From positions 1,240,001 through 1,304,000 of the forward strand of contig NW_020194517.1 of the NCBI RefSeq assembly GCF_002865645.1: a stretch of DNA of 64,000 bases, read 5' to 3'. The stretch is from Hyaloscypha bicolor E (lineage: Eukaryota > Ascomycota > Leotiomycetes > Helotiales > Hyaloscyphaceae). Below, one piece after another: positions 43,863 to 57,526 of the stretch. The notes under the pieces are model-generated. The model had not been told where the DNA came from and ran no database searches. It was given only the letters and a program-made list of their open reading frames with translations. The translations under genes and the position numbers were made by a program. Position 1 is the first letter of the stretch. Each line of letters opens with the position of its first letter.

Positions 43863-44207
43863 GTGGGCAGGTGGAGCGGATTTGAGCAGACCCTTTTAGG
43901 CTTGGTCCATTTGCACGCTTGCGCTGCTGCAACTCTCGACGGAAACACCGCTGCTTTGGCGCTGCACACCCTGCTGCCGCCGCTGCACTCGCCGCTCCAC
44001 TTCTTGTCAATGGCTTCAAGCAGCGAGCCGGCGGGCGGGCTTACGGCGGCGACGTGGGATGTGTTTGGGAGAGGACAGGATGCGGTTAGGGCCAGCGAGG
44101 CCCGCATTGGCGTCACCTGCACTGGCAGGGCTCTGCAGAGTGCATGCAGCATTTTCCTACAGGGACTCACCGGCCGGGGTGCCTTCTGCTGGCCGCCCTT
44201 TGCTGCG

Positions 44208-44246
44208 CTGCTGGTCTCTGTTGCTGGTCTCTGCTGCTGGTCTCTG
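44208..44246 (+). repeat. 13-bp tandem repeat, three units
   Basis: TGCTGGTCTCTG, TTGCTGGTCTCTG and CTGCTGGTCTCTG follow each other directly. The unit is not a multiple of three, so it argues against the open frame that spans it being a conserved protein. Confidence 0.75.
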
Positions 44247-47200
44247 CTCGCTCTCACAGGAATGCTGGAGGGAGTGAGGGAGTGGGGAAGGGCGCTCTCT
44301 GTCTGTTCTCTGTTCTCTGCTCTCGGCGTCGCACTGTCGCAGATTCGCCCCTGCAACACCACCCCGTCAGGCCAGGTCAGGATGCCAAATTTGCACAGGG
44401 AACAACACCTCCAGCCTGCTTGGATTGGGGCCATGGGGCAGTCGGCGGTCGTCATTGTCTGGGGGTTGCTCACGCACGATTCCCATCAACCTGGCCGGAG
44501 TGTGCAATTGCACCAGGCCCACCTCACCAGGTATCTCGCCAGCCTTCAAGCACACAACGAAGGAGTTTTGCCGATATCTTCAGCCCTCCTTTTTGCACTC
44601 ACGTGCAGTCCTCCGTTGTAGCAGCAGCTTGCTCAGGGCCAAAGAAACTCTCTGCAGGCTCGGTAAGACAGCAAGCCGCCACTCCAGCGCAGCAGGGCAA
44701 GCAGGGCACCCCATTTGCAGGCGATGCAATGTAAATAGCAGCAATTGCCGTACCCTATCTTGGCCTTGCCTCGCCAGCCTGCCCTGCCCTGCCCTGCCGC
44801 TCCAACCTTGACACCTTGTGCACGCTTCAAAGCTGAGACGCTGAGTCTGGCTTGGTGAGCAATAATGAGCATTGACCACAGAAGCGAGAAGGGTCTCATC
44901 TGCCTGCTTAAAGTGGCAGCAGGCAGGCTGCCCTCCCAGTCAGATCGAGCAGAGTGTCTCTCCTCTGACTGGGCACGAGAAACGCGCCTAACCAGATTGC
45001 CTCCAGCCAGCATACGGCTCGCCGCGGTCTGATTGGCCCGTGCTGCACCTCCCCAATCATTTGCCAGCCTTTTCTGAATGCGGATCGGTCTGCATCGAGG
45101 GCGTCGTGAGGTTCCCCTCACTGTGGACCTGCGGTACGATGCCCTCGTCCATTGCGGTTCTGCCCGCGCGCACTGGAGATGGCCCGTCGAGGCCGTCTCT
45201 GGAGTGCAATTGGACCGCTGCTTCGGCAGCATGCCGTCGTCCAATCTGGGTTGCCAAGTCACTGGGACGACCACTGCTGCTGGCTGCTGTTGGCTCCTGT
45301 CTGTTCTGGTGGTTCACAAGCAGATGTCTCATTCGACCAGGTGTCCATGAATCTTCAGCAGAGCTGGTGGTGGAGAACGGGTGACGGCTATGCAGGCACC
45401 GACCAGAGAAGGTTTACCTAGCCTTCCATGATGCCAGTTTTGCAGAAACTATCTGCCCCCCCCATACCCACGTCGGTGCCTCAAGCAGTCGACCACGTAC
45501 TTAGTATCAAACTTCGATGTCCGACCCTACTGGCGCACGTTTCAATATGGAGTAGCGAGATCGTCATAATCCACGCGCGCGTCTCCACTGAAAGCACGGG
45601 GATACAAAGCGGGATGCACTGTGTTCAATGCGTTCCTACGGAGGATAATCTCCAGAATTAGCTTGACATTGAGCCAAATTGGATCTGTCCGCCAGCCATC
45701 AACATCGTCAAAAGCCGATGAGATGAGACATGGCCTTGGAGGCTTGAACATCCTGATATGGCAAGGCCTAAAAATCATTTGCTACGCTTGCCGCCGGCGA
45801 TAGATTCTTTTCAGCGATGCGCGTCTAGCTGGAAGCGATCAGACCCTTAATGTTCCAAATTGGTGCTGGACAACCAAGTCAAATGGACAAGAGCCTTGAG
45901 CAGTAATGAACATCATCCACGACAATTTGACGACTGGCTTAAAGCTTCAGCAGCGGAAATAACAATTTCTCTGCAGCGGCGGCAAGGGCGAAAAAGGTAA
46001 CCCACTGCAGCGGAGATTATTACCCTGAAATATGATCTTCCTTATCCCTGATGCTCGACAAGCCAACCAGCAGCGCCGACTTGATCCCTCCCTCGGTGCC
46101 CGCGAAGGCAAAATGCCGTCTAACAAACCACAACCGTACATGAGAAGGCTTCAGTTGAATTCCTCTCCAATGTTGAGGGTGTGAAGAACGTTCGCTGCTA
46201 TTGGTTTCAGAGACAGCTAGCATACCACAGCAGTGGGTCAATTTCATGCAGCGGGGACGATCAAAGTGAGACATCATCATGTTTCTTACTATCAAGGAGA
46301 GGTATCTGGACAGTGGCATCGACTGGACAACTTCACCACAGCCTGAAGAATGCAGAGTAAATTACGACTGCAAGTAATTTATTTGCTGGGTCGCGGACTC
46401 TCCACTGTGCTGCACCCTCATAAAGACGTGCAGAATGCAAACTGTCTCGTCGTCATCACAACCCCACTCCTTCTCCTATCCCACCTTCATGTTCAACTTA
46501 GGCACGCAATCAATTGCCGCACCAGGGAACCGCAACATACAACCTACACCCTATCTTAAGATCTGGTACCAATCACGACCTCTCGTTTGCGGTACGATCG
46601 GAGTTTGTCTGGATCTCCAGGCTAAAGTCAATGCCAAAGCCGCCAAAGCCCATCTCCAAATTGCTATCATTACTTTATTCGAGGCGGCTATATTTACGCT
46701 TTTTCGAAGTGCAGGCCGGGAAATCCAAAATGCTGGGCGGCCGATCCACAGTGTGAGAAACCTGTTGGAATCGTGAGGATTACGTGGGGGTTCGCTTCAA
46801 AGTTCAAAGTTTGAACTCAAACCGACGAAACATAAATCTGCTCATCAAAGCGGCCGAACAAGTTGTGCAGATACACTAGTTTCCAACCACTGTCCGGATG
46901 AATGCGACGATTTCAAAGATTGTGCCCCAAACGTCAGCATGCACATGATGGGGACGGTTTCGATGATGGCATGAATCAGCCATGGGGTCTTGAAATCGCG
47001 GGTGAAGATTGGGATGAGCATCAAGTCTCAGCTCTGATCGGTCATACCGGGCACATCTTCTGAGGGCACGGTCGAGGAGCTGAATCATCGTCCACCTGCT
47101 CAGCTCGTATGGAAACACGGCTGACCCCTTTCGCCAGAGAGGCGTTCTTGACTGTCATCAAGTATTGAATTTTTGAACGTCGGCCAAGAATAGAAGAAAG

Positions 47201-50200
47201 GAGGAGAAAATGAAACCGTCAGTCTGCTACAAGCGTCAGGCTTACCAGGAAACGATGTCAGAGGTTCTCTACGGCTCGTATATTCCCTTGCTGCTAACCT
47301 ACGATTGTGGCTTATCTATTGATTGACATGACATCGCAAAAACTCAGGATCATTCCGGACAGATAGACGAGGGTCGAGATGAAGCATTTCATCCTATCTT
47401 AGCATCCATGAACTCTCGATCATGCAGCACGCATGCAGTACGGAGTACCTACTCTCCTCGTCCATATCGAAGTCTCCAAGACTCGATCAATCTCCAAACT
47501 GTAGTCATGTGCGCCGAGCGGCCCGCGGGCGACGCTAAATCCAACTCTAAAAAGAGGACCCCCCTTAGTTTCGGTTGTACCCATGCGGAATCGCGGATGG
47601 TTATCAACCCGTCCGTTTATGATTTTGTGCGGACGCGAGAAGCGCATCGAAATTCAGCAACCACCATGGTGGTACTGACGACACTTCTGCGCACTGATGT
47701 CTTCGCAGGTACATGGTTGTGCCGCTTTGTATCCTGAGTTTGGAGCAGTTTCAAGATTCATTCAATCTTCTTCAGATGGTGATGGAAGAGAACATTTGAC
47801 CAACACTCACATGGCGCCTCGTGGCAACTACTCCACAAAAAACTTCAATCACATCTCAAAAACATTGCTGCAGAAAATCCCCGCCCTGCGATCGTTCGAA
47901 TCCGCCTTAGGGAAGGCTTCTCCTCTGTCTTACTCAGCTCATGAACCATTCCTTTCTTTTTTTCTCCACACCACCACCCCAATCCACATGGGAGGGGTAA
48001 ACGCTACTGCAAGCACACAGACCCCCAAATGACGAACATCTCATCGGTAATCTGACAAGGGAGAGAGCAGCATATCATTCGTCGTTTTCCAGATCCTCCC
48101 CGGTTCTCGCGCCGACCGTGTCTCACCTCCATTGGCTGCTGCCAGGGTTGGATCACTTCTCCCCTGCCTGCATCTGATGCATCTTCTCAGTCAAATCATC
48201 GTCCAAGGTCCAGGGTGCGAAGACGCAAGCCCCCACGTTTTCTTTTTCTCGTGGTCGTGGCTTGCCGAAGTCTGCGCTGCCAGTTTCAGTCATTCAGCTT
48301 CCCTGGAGCCACGATTGACGTGATGGCGTCGTCGAGATGGGTCTTCTGATATGCCACTTTCCCTATTTCGGCCGAGGAGCTCGTCGTCGCCAACCTCGTG
48401 ACGGCTTGGAATGGCTTCATGTCGCTTGTTGTTCTGCCACCCGCGCCAAGAAGTCTCTCCTTTTCCCAGTACGGGATTTCGCTCGCAAACTTCGCTTCGC
48501 CGAAATCAGTTGGAAGAAGTTCTTTTCGCCTATCGCTCTTGTTCACAAATCTATTTTGAACGCCGACAAAGTTTCTTCACTACGGTCGCCATGGCCAAGT
48601 TACGCTTAAGTCCCCGAGGCCGTCCAAATGATCTTCGCCGCATTGCTTCCCTACCCTTGCCAAACGCTGCTTGAACACTTTCATCTCCCCTTTCCATTGG
48701 CTATTTCTGGATCGAATCGGAGATTTGTATACATTCAAAGGGTTCGTCCACCAGCTCCCCCACACGAAATCTTGGAAACCTTGCAGCGGCATTGGAAACA
48801 TCCTCTCCTAACCGATGTTGTCAGGATGCTCACGATAGCGAACATTGTGGCACCACGCTGGCGCCATCTTTGAAGCTGTCGATATCTCCCATGGGCTTCT
48901 CTGGCGCAATTGGCCAACTCGCTGGCTGTAATCTGTCACTTGACCTGTGCGCCGTCAAATCTTTAATGTCTTATTTTTTGCTTGCGGGCCCGGCCGTTGG
49001 ACGTTACGCTAAACTGCTCACGGGCATTGCTTTTAATAATTGGCTGACGCAGGGACCAATTCTTTCCAGGAACGAACGGCAGGTTTTTTATTTCAAGGGC
49101 GGCTGGCTCGCGACTATGTCCAAGAAGAGGTTAAACTGAGCAACTCCTGATCGGCGTCAATTATTTAAAAAAGGTGTCCAAGGACAGGAGGTCAAAACGT
49201 TTCCCGTGTTGGGAGGCGGCTGCTCCCGAGAAAGACTGCTTCTCTTTGGACCAGAGGTGGAAAAGGATCCACCAAACATACCTTCTTTGAATCGTGGCTA
49301 CATGATCGTCCAACAAGTTGGCATGATTTTTCCCTTGGGGAAACGAACCACAGTCGGACGTTTGGTCCAGGGTCGAGATGAGCTGGCATTTCCCCGCACT
49401 GGGGAGAAAGCCCCAATGGTTTCAGGGCTTCACGAACGCCATTTATGATTTTGTACGACATCCTGGAGGAAGCCAGACCAATCTCGTTCGGTTCGTGCGG
49501 TTGCTCTGCTGATGGACGCCGAGTTGCTGTGCCACCTGCTTCCTTCAGAAAGGGGCTATTGATTCGTTGAATATGGTGGTGGCATGCCAGTCGCTGCTTT
49601 GAAGAACCAACGCTGGCCTCTGAACCAGGGCGAGTCGCTTGTGTTACAGTCGGTTGAATCGGCAGCACCCATCCCCGATCATCTCCTGTTGGTTACCTGC
49701 AAGCTGCAAGCTACAAGCTGCGAGAAGTCGTCAGCAGTCCCAAGGCTCCAATCAGGGAAGCTGGTGCCGTGCCTGGTGTGTCATGGAAAAGCAAGTGGTG
49801 ACGAGGTTTCAGGGAATGAGTACATAACGTTTTGTATCATTCGTGCTCACAATTGTTTCTTCAACGACGATCAAGTTGACAGACGGGATTCATTCTGGAA
49901 GGAAAAGGTTGGACTTGGACACGATGATCTGTGATACTTCCGGATCGACGATTGTCCTCGTCTCCGTGCCTTGATTCCTTCGCCAGGAGCGAGCCGAACG
50001 CGAGAACGAGAACGAGGGCTGCGAGGTACAGTACATTCATGAATCAGGACATCAACATTTCAGGCAGGTCTGACTGTTCCCAGCATGCCATTGCCACCAG
50101 GAAAAGGGGGGCAAAGGCCAGGTGGGAGGCCTCATCTAAAATTCGCCCCGCGTTCCGTCCCCTCTTTGTTACCCCTCATCACACATCGCCACACACACCA

Positions 50201-52795
50201 TTCCTTCCTCATCCCCCATCCAACCAACCACGCCCCCAGTTTCGAAAAAGTTACCAAATGTTTTCAATGCAGCCTCATTCAAGGGAAGGATGGCTTGCGG
50301 AATACGGTAAGAATGTTCTATTCCAAGAAACAACCTTACCTAGGCAGACCCATCATTTGACCCCGACTTTCAGCGCCGTCACGATACCAATGTCTCGTTG
50401 GCGAACACATGGTACAAGCCCCTGTCGCCTTCGCATCCCTCAGCCTTCCCCATCCCCCATTTTCAATATCGCAAAGTCCCAATGCCAATCACAGTCCGAA
50501 ACCTGAATTCGGATCTCAGCCTGTAATCACGGACACGAAAACGACATCCTCTTCAATATTTTCCAAGACAGGGACACACGCTCAGCTGCGCAGCCACCAC
50601 GCAATCCTTCCTTCCCCATGACCGCGCCTCTCATCAACTCGGAATCGGCACCGAAGCCGAGAGACCGACGGTGGTCACTCTGCATGCGCACGCTATGGCG
50701 CACCCGACGGCGAGGGTGTGCGGGGAAGAGAAATGTGGGAGATGGAAGGATTACCCCTATTCTAGCGTCTGCTGCTTTCTCCCCCCTAACTCCCTCCAGC
50801 ACATCGCCCCTTTCCCCGATTACCCCTATTGCAGTAGTCTGTGAAGTTGCGTCACGTACAGCACCTAACTGCACGTATCTTCTCATTTTCATTTCAAATC
50901 GTCGTTGCTTTATTACTTTACGCACTGGTCGTCAATCCTGGGTAAATAGACAGCAAAACGCAAGATAGATTGTGTGGATGCGGCGTCATGTGCGCTTTGC
51001 TCCCCTCCCCCTCTTCCCCTTTCGTTCCTTGCTTGAGCTCGTCAAGCCTTCTTTGGTTGGCTGTCTCATTACAACTCCACCTTTTTGTCTCTCTCTCTGG
51101 TATAGAAATCAGACCATCGTATCATTATCGGCATCCAGCCGGCGAAGTCCGCTGTGGCCGAGTGGGCTTCCACGCTCGGCGGCTGGGGAGGGTTACACAG
51201 CACACGGACGGACTCGGACACGAGAGATCGAGATCCGGATGCCCATGCTCATGCTCATGTTGTGTTACCCCAGGTTTTCCTTCTCCGCGTTTCCATCGCA
51301 TTGGTGCTAGCGTTTTGTGGGCATGTCCTTTTTCCTCTTTTGTCAGTTCTCGAGTTTTGTCGGCGCTTGAATGAATGGCGCGCCCGGGAAGGGGGGGGTT
51401 CATCCTCGTATCGTTGGTTTGAATTGGAGGAAAGCTTGGAGGGCTTGCTCCGGTGATGAGCGGATGGGGGAATTGCGTGATGGAGGAGAGCTTGCATGTG
51501 TGACCGAGGAAGGCATTGGGGGTTTGGGAGATGTGCTCCGTCTAGGCTTTCAGGAAGGTGTTTGGTTTTTGGAACAAAAGGAGAGATGTTGTGAGATGTG
51601 AGATGTGATGATGAAGGCTGGAGATGGGTAGGCGAGGGTAGGTACGGGCGAAGGTCATGCGTGGAACGGATAGTGCGGGGGTTGTGTAACGTGGTACTTT
51701 TCGGGAATAGGGCAGGGCAGAAAGGGGGTCGTGTTCGGTGGAGGGGAACGAGGTAATTGGGATGCTGTGCAGGCAACGTGAAATTGGAAAGGGAAACGGT
51801 CTTGAGCTTACTCAACAGAACGCTCAAGTACCGATACATCTTCTGCGATCAACTATATGGAAAATGTGGAGAAGCCAAGTGGAGTCTCATACGTTTTTCG
51901 AGTGCATCAATTTCTTAAGATTCAAGTCGTCGACACCTCCTTCCTATCAATAAAGAAAAACTATTCTATGCTTGGTGTAGCCAGCTGTTCTACTTATATT
52001 CAAATATGGCCTGCCGGAATACACTCGGAAGGTACTTCTTCAAGTCGAGTTTCTCTTCACCTATGTCTTTCGGCACCTTGGTCTGTAGCATCAATCAGCC
52101 CTTAAAAGCAGTTCTTCTCATGTATCGCGAATCAACAAACAACCAGAAGCACGCCTCCGAATGCCAGGACTCCCCGCCAACAACACAATGCATCCAACCA
52201 AGGTAAGCTTCTTTGAATCCGTTCTCTATGCTAGTGTCAGTGACCTTCCTATCTAATACACAGCTACGTCGTTGGAAAGCGCAGGCATTTGCTGCCCTAA
52301 CGTGTATGGGGGTACTGTACCATCATGACAGCATCAGCATTACTGACAGCAGAAGTTTCATCCAGGTCTCCAGTCACTTATAAATGACAACGTGTCATCC
52401 AGTGCTGTACTTGTACCTGTTTTATTGATAAAAGAACCAACCCTTGCCTTCCCTCGATCTCGCTCCCCACTTCCTTATTCACAGTTGTGCACTCCAAGTC
52501 GGGACTTTCCTTCATCCAAAGGAGTTCGAGCTCGGAAGGTTGCAATAGAATTACGCAAACTCCATTCATTGTCCCTCTATTCGGTTCTACGATATCCAAT
52601 TTGAGACGTCTCAAAGACCCAAACATCCTCATGATTCAGGTAGTCCGAGGTTGGAAGTTGTTGAAAGTTTGAAATCCGAATAGCGCAATATTCTCAATCT
52701 AGATTATATCTATGAATCTTGTAATTGTACAAAATTTACATATCTACAATTCTTCTCTCATCTTCTCATCTCGAAAGGCTTCTGTGATCATCTCT

Positions 52796-54782
52796 CTAGC
52801 TCGTCCTCTTCATCTCCTCCCTCGCCCACTCAACAACATCCACCCAAATCGGCGGCGTGCTACTGCACTCCTGCCCGATCTCCTCACAATCCCCTCCAAA
52901 CCACAACAACTCCTCCTCGGCAGCCCACTCCCCCATCCCCATCAAGCCCACGGGGACCTTCCCCTCCACCGCCTCCTCCGCAACCTCGCCCTCCCCCTTC
53001 CTGCCCTCAGGAACCACAAAGCCCGCCGGAACACTGATACTCGGCAGTCCGCAAAAGTTCCCCATCCACACATACTCCATCGTCTTCAGCGTCTGATCCC
53101 CGTCGCTAATGCCATACTTCAGATCGACCGGCTTGCCCACCTTCCATCCAGCGCAGGCCGTGGTGGGGGTGACGATGATCATGCCCGGGTGCTGCGTCCA
53201 CAGCCATGCGAGATGCTGCATCAAGACGTGGCGCAGCTTTTGCGCGAGCAGGAAATCGGTAGACGGCGTGACGTTGCCGAGCGCGAGCATGATCCTGTTT
53301 GCGGGCGTGAGGCCCTTGGTCACAGGTAAGAGGGTCGCCGCATCGGTGAGCACGGTCATTGCGTGCGCAGTTTGGCCTTCGGGCAGGAAGGGGATCTGGA
53401 TGTCGACGAGCGTGTAGCCGTGGTCTGAGACGAGACGGTCCAGCATGCTGCGGCACAAGGTTTGGATTGCAGGCGTGGCGCGCGAGAACCACGCTTCGCA
53501 GATGCCGAGCACCTTCTTGCGGTTTGGGGACGGCGTGAGGAGTGTTGGTGAGGGTGCTGCGAAGAGAGATTCATCGTCGGGGGCGCCGAGTACTTGGTAC
53601 ATTGCGGACAGGGAGTGGATGTCTGAGGCGATGGGACCGTTGACTGCGCAGGTGCTGGAGTGGTTTAGTGCTGGCTTGAAGGAGAGGCGTCCGTGGGAGG
53701 GCTTGAGGCCGTAGACTGAGCAGAAGGAGGCTGGGATGCGGATGCTGCCTCCGCCGTCACCGCCGAGAGCGATGGGGACGAGGCCTGTGCTTACTGCGTA
53801 GGCACAACCGCTCGATGACCCCCCGGTGTAGTATTGCGAATTATATGGATTTGGCGGCGTCCCTTTGAATGGGTTGTTGCCCGAAGTGTCTGGACAGATC
53901 AGCTCGCTTCTAGAAAGGGGGAGAGGAGACATACCTAAACCGAATTCATGCATGTGCAGCTTCCCAACATTGATAGCTCCTGCTTCCTCTAGCTTCTTCA
54001 CGCACCAACTTGTGATGGAACTGCCATTTTTGGGTTTTCCAGTGTAGTCGTTCTTGGAGCCCAGACACGTGATGTAGCCTTCGATATCATACTCATCTTT
54101 GATTGCTGTCGGTACGCCGTCCAGAGGTCCTAGCGGACGCTTCTCCTTGTACCTCAAAGTGGAGGCTTCAGCGGCCGTGAGAACCAGATCCACTTTGCTA
54201 TCAAAGAAAGCTATCGAATGCTGTCCAGGAGGCGAGGTATCTTTCCGGATCAAGGGGAGAATGGCCTTTGCAACAGCGGTAGGTGTGAGATCTCCTGAGA
54301 GATACAGGCGATGGTAATCAGCAACGGTGTAATATTTTCTTGATAGCTTCTTCGCTGGCGCGTGGCCATTGGAACCGTTTGCGAGATCTTTCTTGGCTTC
54401 TCCAGATGGCTCCGGAAACGGGACGACTGTTGGATCAAATCTCGGCGGCGTGTTCTCGATATGGACCTGAAGTTTCCGGAGATTCGCAAAACCAGTGTTT
54501 TGCCATATTATGGTACGTATGAAGCCGAACCATTCAAGTCTAGAGATGTGAGCGGATGTTTGGGAAATTGGGGAGGTGTGCAAACAAGAGAACGGAAGTT
54601 GTCAGGTTCAACCAGCCTCTCACGGGCGGGTTGCTCTTCCTGCTATTTTGATATGGAACATCTGGTCTGAAGTCGTGAGTTAGCTTTCCGTACCTGTCGA
54701 TCTTGTGATGTGGTGGCACTGACCCTTGTATCGGTTCTGGACCCTGGATCCATCTCTTGCCGGCGTCCGGAGTCGTCGCCAT
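52796..54782 (-). CDS. Amidase-signature family hydrolase, 612 aa
   Basis: Minus-strand exons 54782-54724, 54666-54586, 54539-53935 and 53889-52796, chosen so that phases agree: MATTPDAGKRWIQGPEPIQG joins PDVPYQNS, then NLTTSVLL joins LEWFGFIRTIIWQNTGF. The third intron (53890-53934) is only 45 nt and carries no stop. Amidase-signature residues: Lys of GVPTAIKDEYD (about 194), GGSSSG (about 271-276) and the nucleophile Ser in GGDGGGSIRIPAS (about 297). The family hydrolyses amide bonds of small amides, acyl amides or nitrile-derived compounds through a Ser-cisSer-Lys triad; the substrate here is unknown. No signal peptide is seen. The donor of the second intron (GTTTGC) is weak and should be taken as provisional. 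Confidence 0.88.
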
Positions 54783-56520
54783 CGCTAATGTAAGAGTAAG
54801 GGGCAGTTGAAGGATTCGTTTGTTGATGCGATGAGACGGGATCGTATTGGAGAAGTACTATTTGTGCTTAAGGTGTTGCCTAGGTATGGCGAGTCAGGAG
54901 TCGTCACCTTGTCTTTATCACATGTCGATGCAACGATCGAGGTTCGAAGTAACCTTACCGAACCTCGCTTATTTTTGTGACAGGGGAAAGCTTACCTCGA
55001 CATCTCTTGAAAACTGCTTCCTTTTTCTTCTTCTTTGTGAGGAAATCGTATCCTGCAAAGGGGAAAGGAAATGAAAAAAGAGTTGGTTCTCAAGAAAGTC
55101 TCTTTGAGAGCTGGTTTATACAAGAACCTGCAACCCTGGAGGTCTCAGTCGCAAACCCGGCACGGGGTCGGCATAACTGCAAACGGGCTTCTGATCATGG
55201 GTCTGATGATATCCTTTCATTTATATCATCTGATTTTGCATGAGGAAACTCGTTTATTATCAAGTGAACTGGATTATTAGTAGAATTTCGAGATAATAAA
55301 CAGGTTGAAGCGGGGAATATTGCTCCGGGTTTCGGATTTTGACTAGATGTCCAAGCGGACCAAGCAACCTAGAACATTCACTATCTGTCAGAATATTACT
55401 TGACAGCTAGCCGTCTGCCTATGCTCATGATGTTTTTTGCCTTTTTCGCGTTCTGACTGGGACGATACTCTCTCCGGGCTGAGAAATCTCGCATTGCACT
55501 GGTTGATGAGTGAGAACGAAGCCTTTCACAGCTGGAAGCAAAATGGGGTAATGCTTCGGAGCCCTGGGCGAAGTCCCTTCTGCTCATGTGCTGACATCCA
55601 AGAGGTTGTTTCCCAGAAAGAACTTCTAAATGTGAGGGCAGTTGAGGCATTCAAGATTCACAATGCTAAGCTCAAGACAAGACGGAACGGGATATGCTAA
55701 TTACAAATAATTTCTTCCCAATTTCTCTTTCCCTTTCATCTAAACCCTGGTTCTATTCTCAAAGACTCATCGATGTCAAGTGAATTTTGACTGAGCTAAA
55801 CCCCAGAAAATGTTATTGCTCTCAAAAACCAACGAGAAATAATGAAATACCACCCTTCAAAGATGCATGACAAAAGGAGAGTACCTGTGGGCAATAATGT
55901 ATTGTAATCCCTCAACTCTATGCAATTTATCACAGTCGGCGATGGTTTGGCTTACTCCTTTGAAAGTCCAGACGGATTGCCTGGCTTAGATAAGCAGCTC
56001 GACCGAACTGCAAGGGCACGAAAAGAGAGGCGGGCTGTCTAAATAGAGCAACACTGAAGGTAAGTGTTAGTCTGTTGCCTCAGCGAAACTGGAAGCATCT
56101 CGTTCATGTTCTGACTGGTGCCAATGGGGAATAGAGCAATAACTGATTTGGGATGCTCTGATCAAATCCAATCAACATTGTAAGACCACCGATGCCCCAA
56201 CAACTTGTACGAGTTAAGTAGAAATCTGAGTTCTCATTTTCAACCTTAAAGTGCATTTTGAGGAAGTTGAGATGTTTTCGTCTGGAGCACGTGATGACGT
56301 ATTTCATCCGAGCAAACAAGTCAAACCTCAACTCCCGACCGACCTTCTTCGTCAACAGGCAGAACATCACCCCCACAACTTTGCGCCAGAGATTCTGCAA
56401 CACCTCAATTGAGGAATGCGAAGCTGTACACCAAGTAATTGGATGCGCCGGACCCTCTTCTAGCCAATGCTTGCTCAATAATCTCTCCCAAAACCCTCAA
56501 CAACGCACCCCGCCGCAACC
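54783..56520. other. Intergenic stretch between the amidase and VPS29
   Basis: About 1.7 kb, divergent promoters at both ends. No gene or RNA recognised in the middle. Confidence 0.4.
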
Positions 56521-57225
56521 ATGACATCCCGCCTCGTCCTCGTCATTGGAGACCTCCACATCCCAGACCGCGCCCTCGACATCCCCGCAAAGGCGAGCTC
56601 CCTCCCCAAGCCCAAGCACATCTCCTGACCCTGCCCCGCAGTTCAAGAAACTCCTCACCCCCGGAAAAATCGGCCAGACGCTGTGCCTCGGAAACCTGAC
56701 CGACAAGCCCACCTACGAGTACCTGCGCTCCATCGCACCGGATCTAAAAATCGTAAAGGGAAAGTTCGATGCAGATGCGACCTCTTTACCGCTCTCTCAA
56801 GTCGTTACACATGGGAGTCTGAGGATAGGCTTCCTGGAAGGCTTCACGATGGTGGCGCCGATGGAGACGGATCTCATGCTCGCGGAGGCGAATAAGCTGG
56901 ACGTGGATGTGCTGTGTTGGGGCGGTACACACAGGTTCGATGCGTATGAGTACGAGAACAAGTTCTTTGTGAATCCGGGTAGTGCGACGGGTGCGTTTAC
57001 GACGGGATGGGTGGGCGAGGGAGAGGAGATGGTGCCGAGTTTTTGTTTGATGGATGTGAGTACAATCTTGGGATGATGAGATGAGAGATGCTGACTAGGG
57101 AATTACAGGTGCAGGGAATTGGCTTGACGCTTTATGTCTACCAGTTGAAGAAGAATGCCGAAGGGGTTGAGAGCGTGAACGTGGAGAAGATCACTTATAC
57201 AAAGGTTGTCGGCGGTGGATCATGA
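56521..57225 (+). CDS. vps29: Retromer subunit Vps29, 200 aa
   Basis: Exons 56521-56592, 56642-57055 and 57109-57225. It has the Vps29 phosphoesterase fold: LVLVIGDLHIP (Asp11, His13), IPAKFKKLLTPGKIGQTLCL then GNLTD, VKGKFDAD, THGSLRIGFLEGF, CWGGTHRFDAYEYENKFFVN then PGSATGA, and the C-terminal VYQLKK strand. Vps29 binds Vps35 in the cargo-selective retromer on endosomes and recycles receptors to the Golgi. Intron 1 has a GC donor (GCGAGC) and a CTGAC branch; reading through it would insert an in-frame stop (TGA), so splicing is required. Length is normal for filamentous fungi. It is convergent with shugoshin. Confidence 0.93.
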
Positions 57226-57526
57226 TACGGTGATATCAAGACCACTGCTTGTTTTTAGGAAGCCGGCGTCGGGGGTCTTAATGGACCGAAGCACGGAATA
57301 TTTGACCACTGAATACTATTAAGGGCATGCGGTTTGGAAGGAAAAGCTATGCAAGGCGATCCTGTCGCTGTGCTCAAGTGGCGGCGTGACAATGGAGTAG
57401 AAGACTCTGTTGGTATCATATCACTTCCATAATCCTGAGAGCCTATTAATGACGCTAAACGCTTCGACCTATACAGAATCGCTCATCCAACCCAAACTCC
57501 GCCGATCAAAATATTCCTGTCATCAT
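57226..57526. other. Shared 3' region of VPS29 and shugoshin
   Basis: A 301-bp gap between two convergent stop codons; presumably holds both 3' ends. No other feature is seen. Confidence 0.5.

Larger units (their letters stand above)
43174..52795. other. 9.6-kb stretch with no recognised gene
   Basis: The sequence is not AT-rich and has many open frames on both strands (longest 328 codons at 43635-44621, plus), but these lie in low-complexity CTG/CTGG-rich DNA and overlap frames on the other strand of similar length. I found no domain, no consistent splice model and no tRNA. It may hold the long upstream region of ECL1, non-coding transcripts, or small genes I cannot recognise. Confidence 0.4.

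Noticed and set aside
43635..44621. Open frame of 328 codons, plus strand
   Set aside because: It lies in CTG/CTGG-rich low-complexity DNA, crosses a 13-bp tandem repeat, overlaps equally long frames on the other strand and shows no domain.
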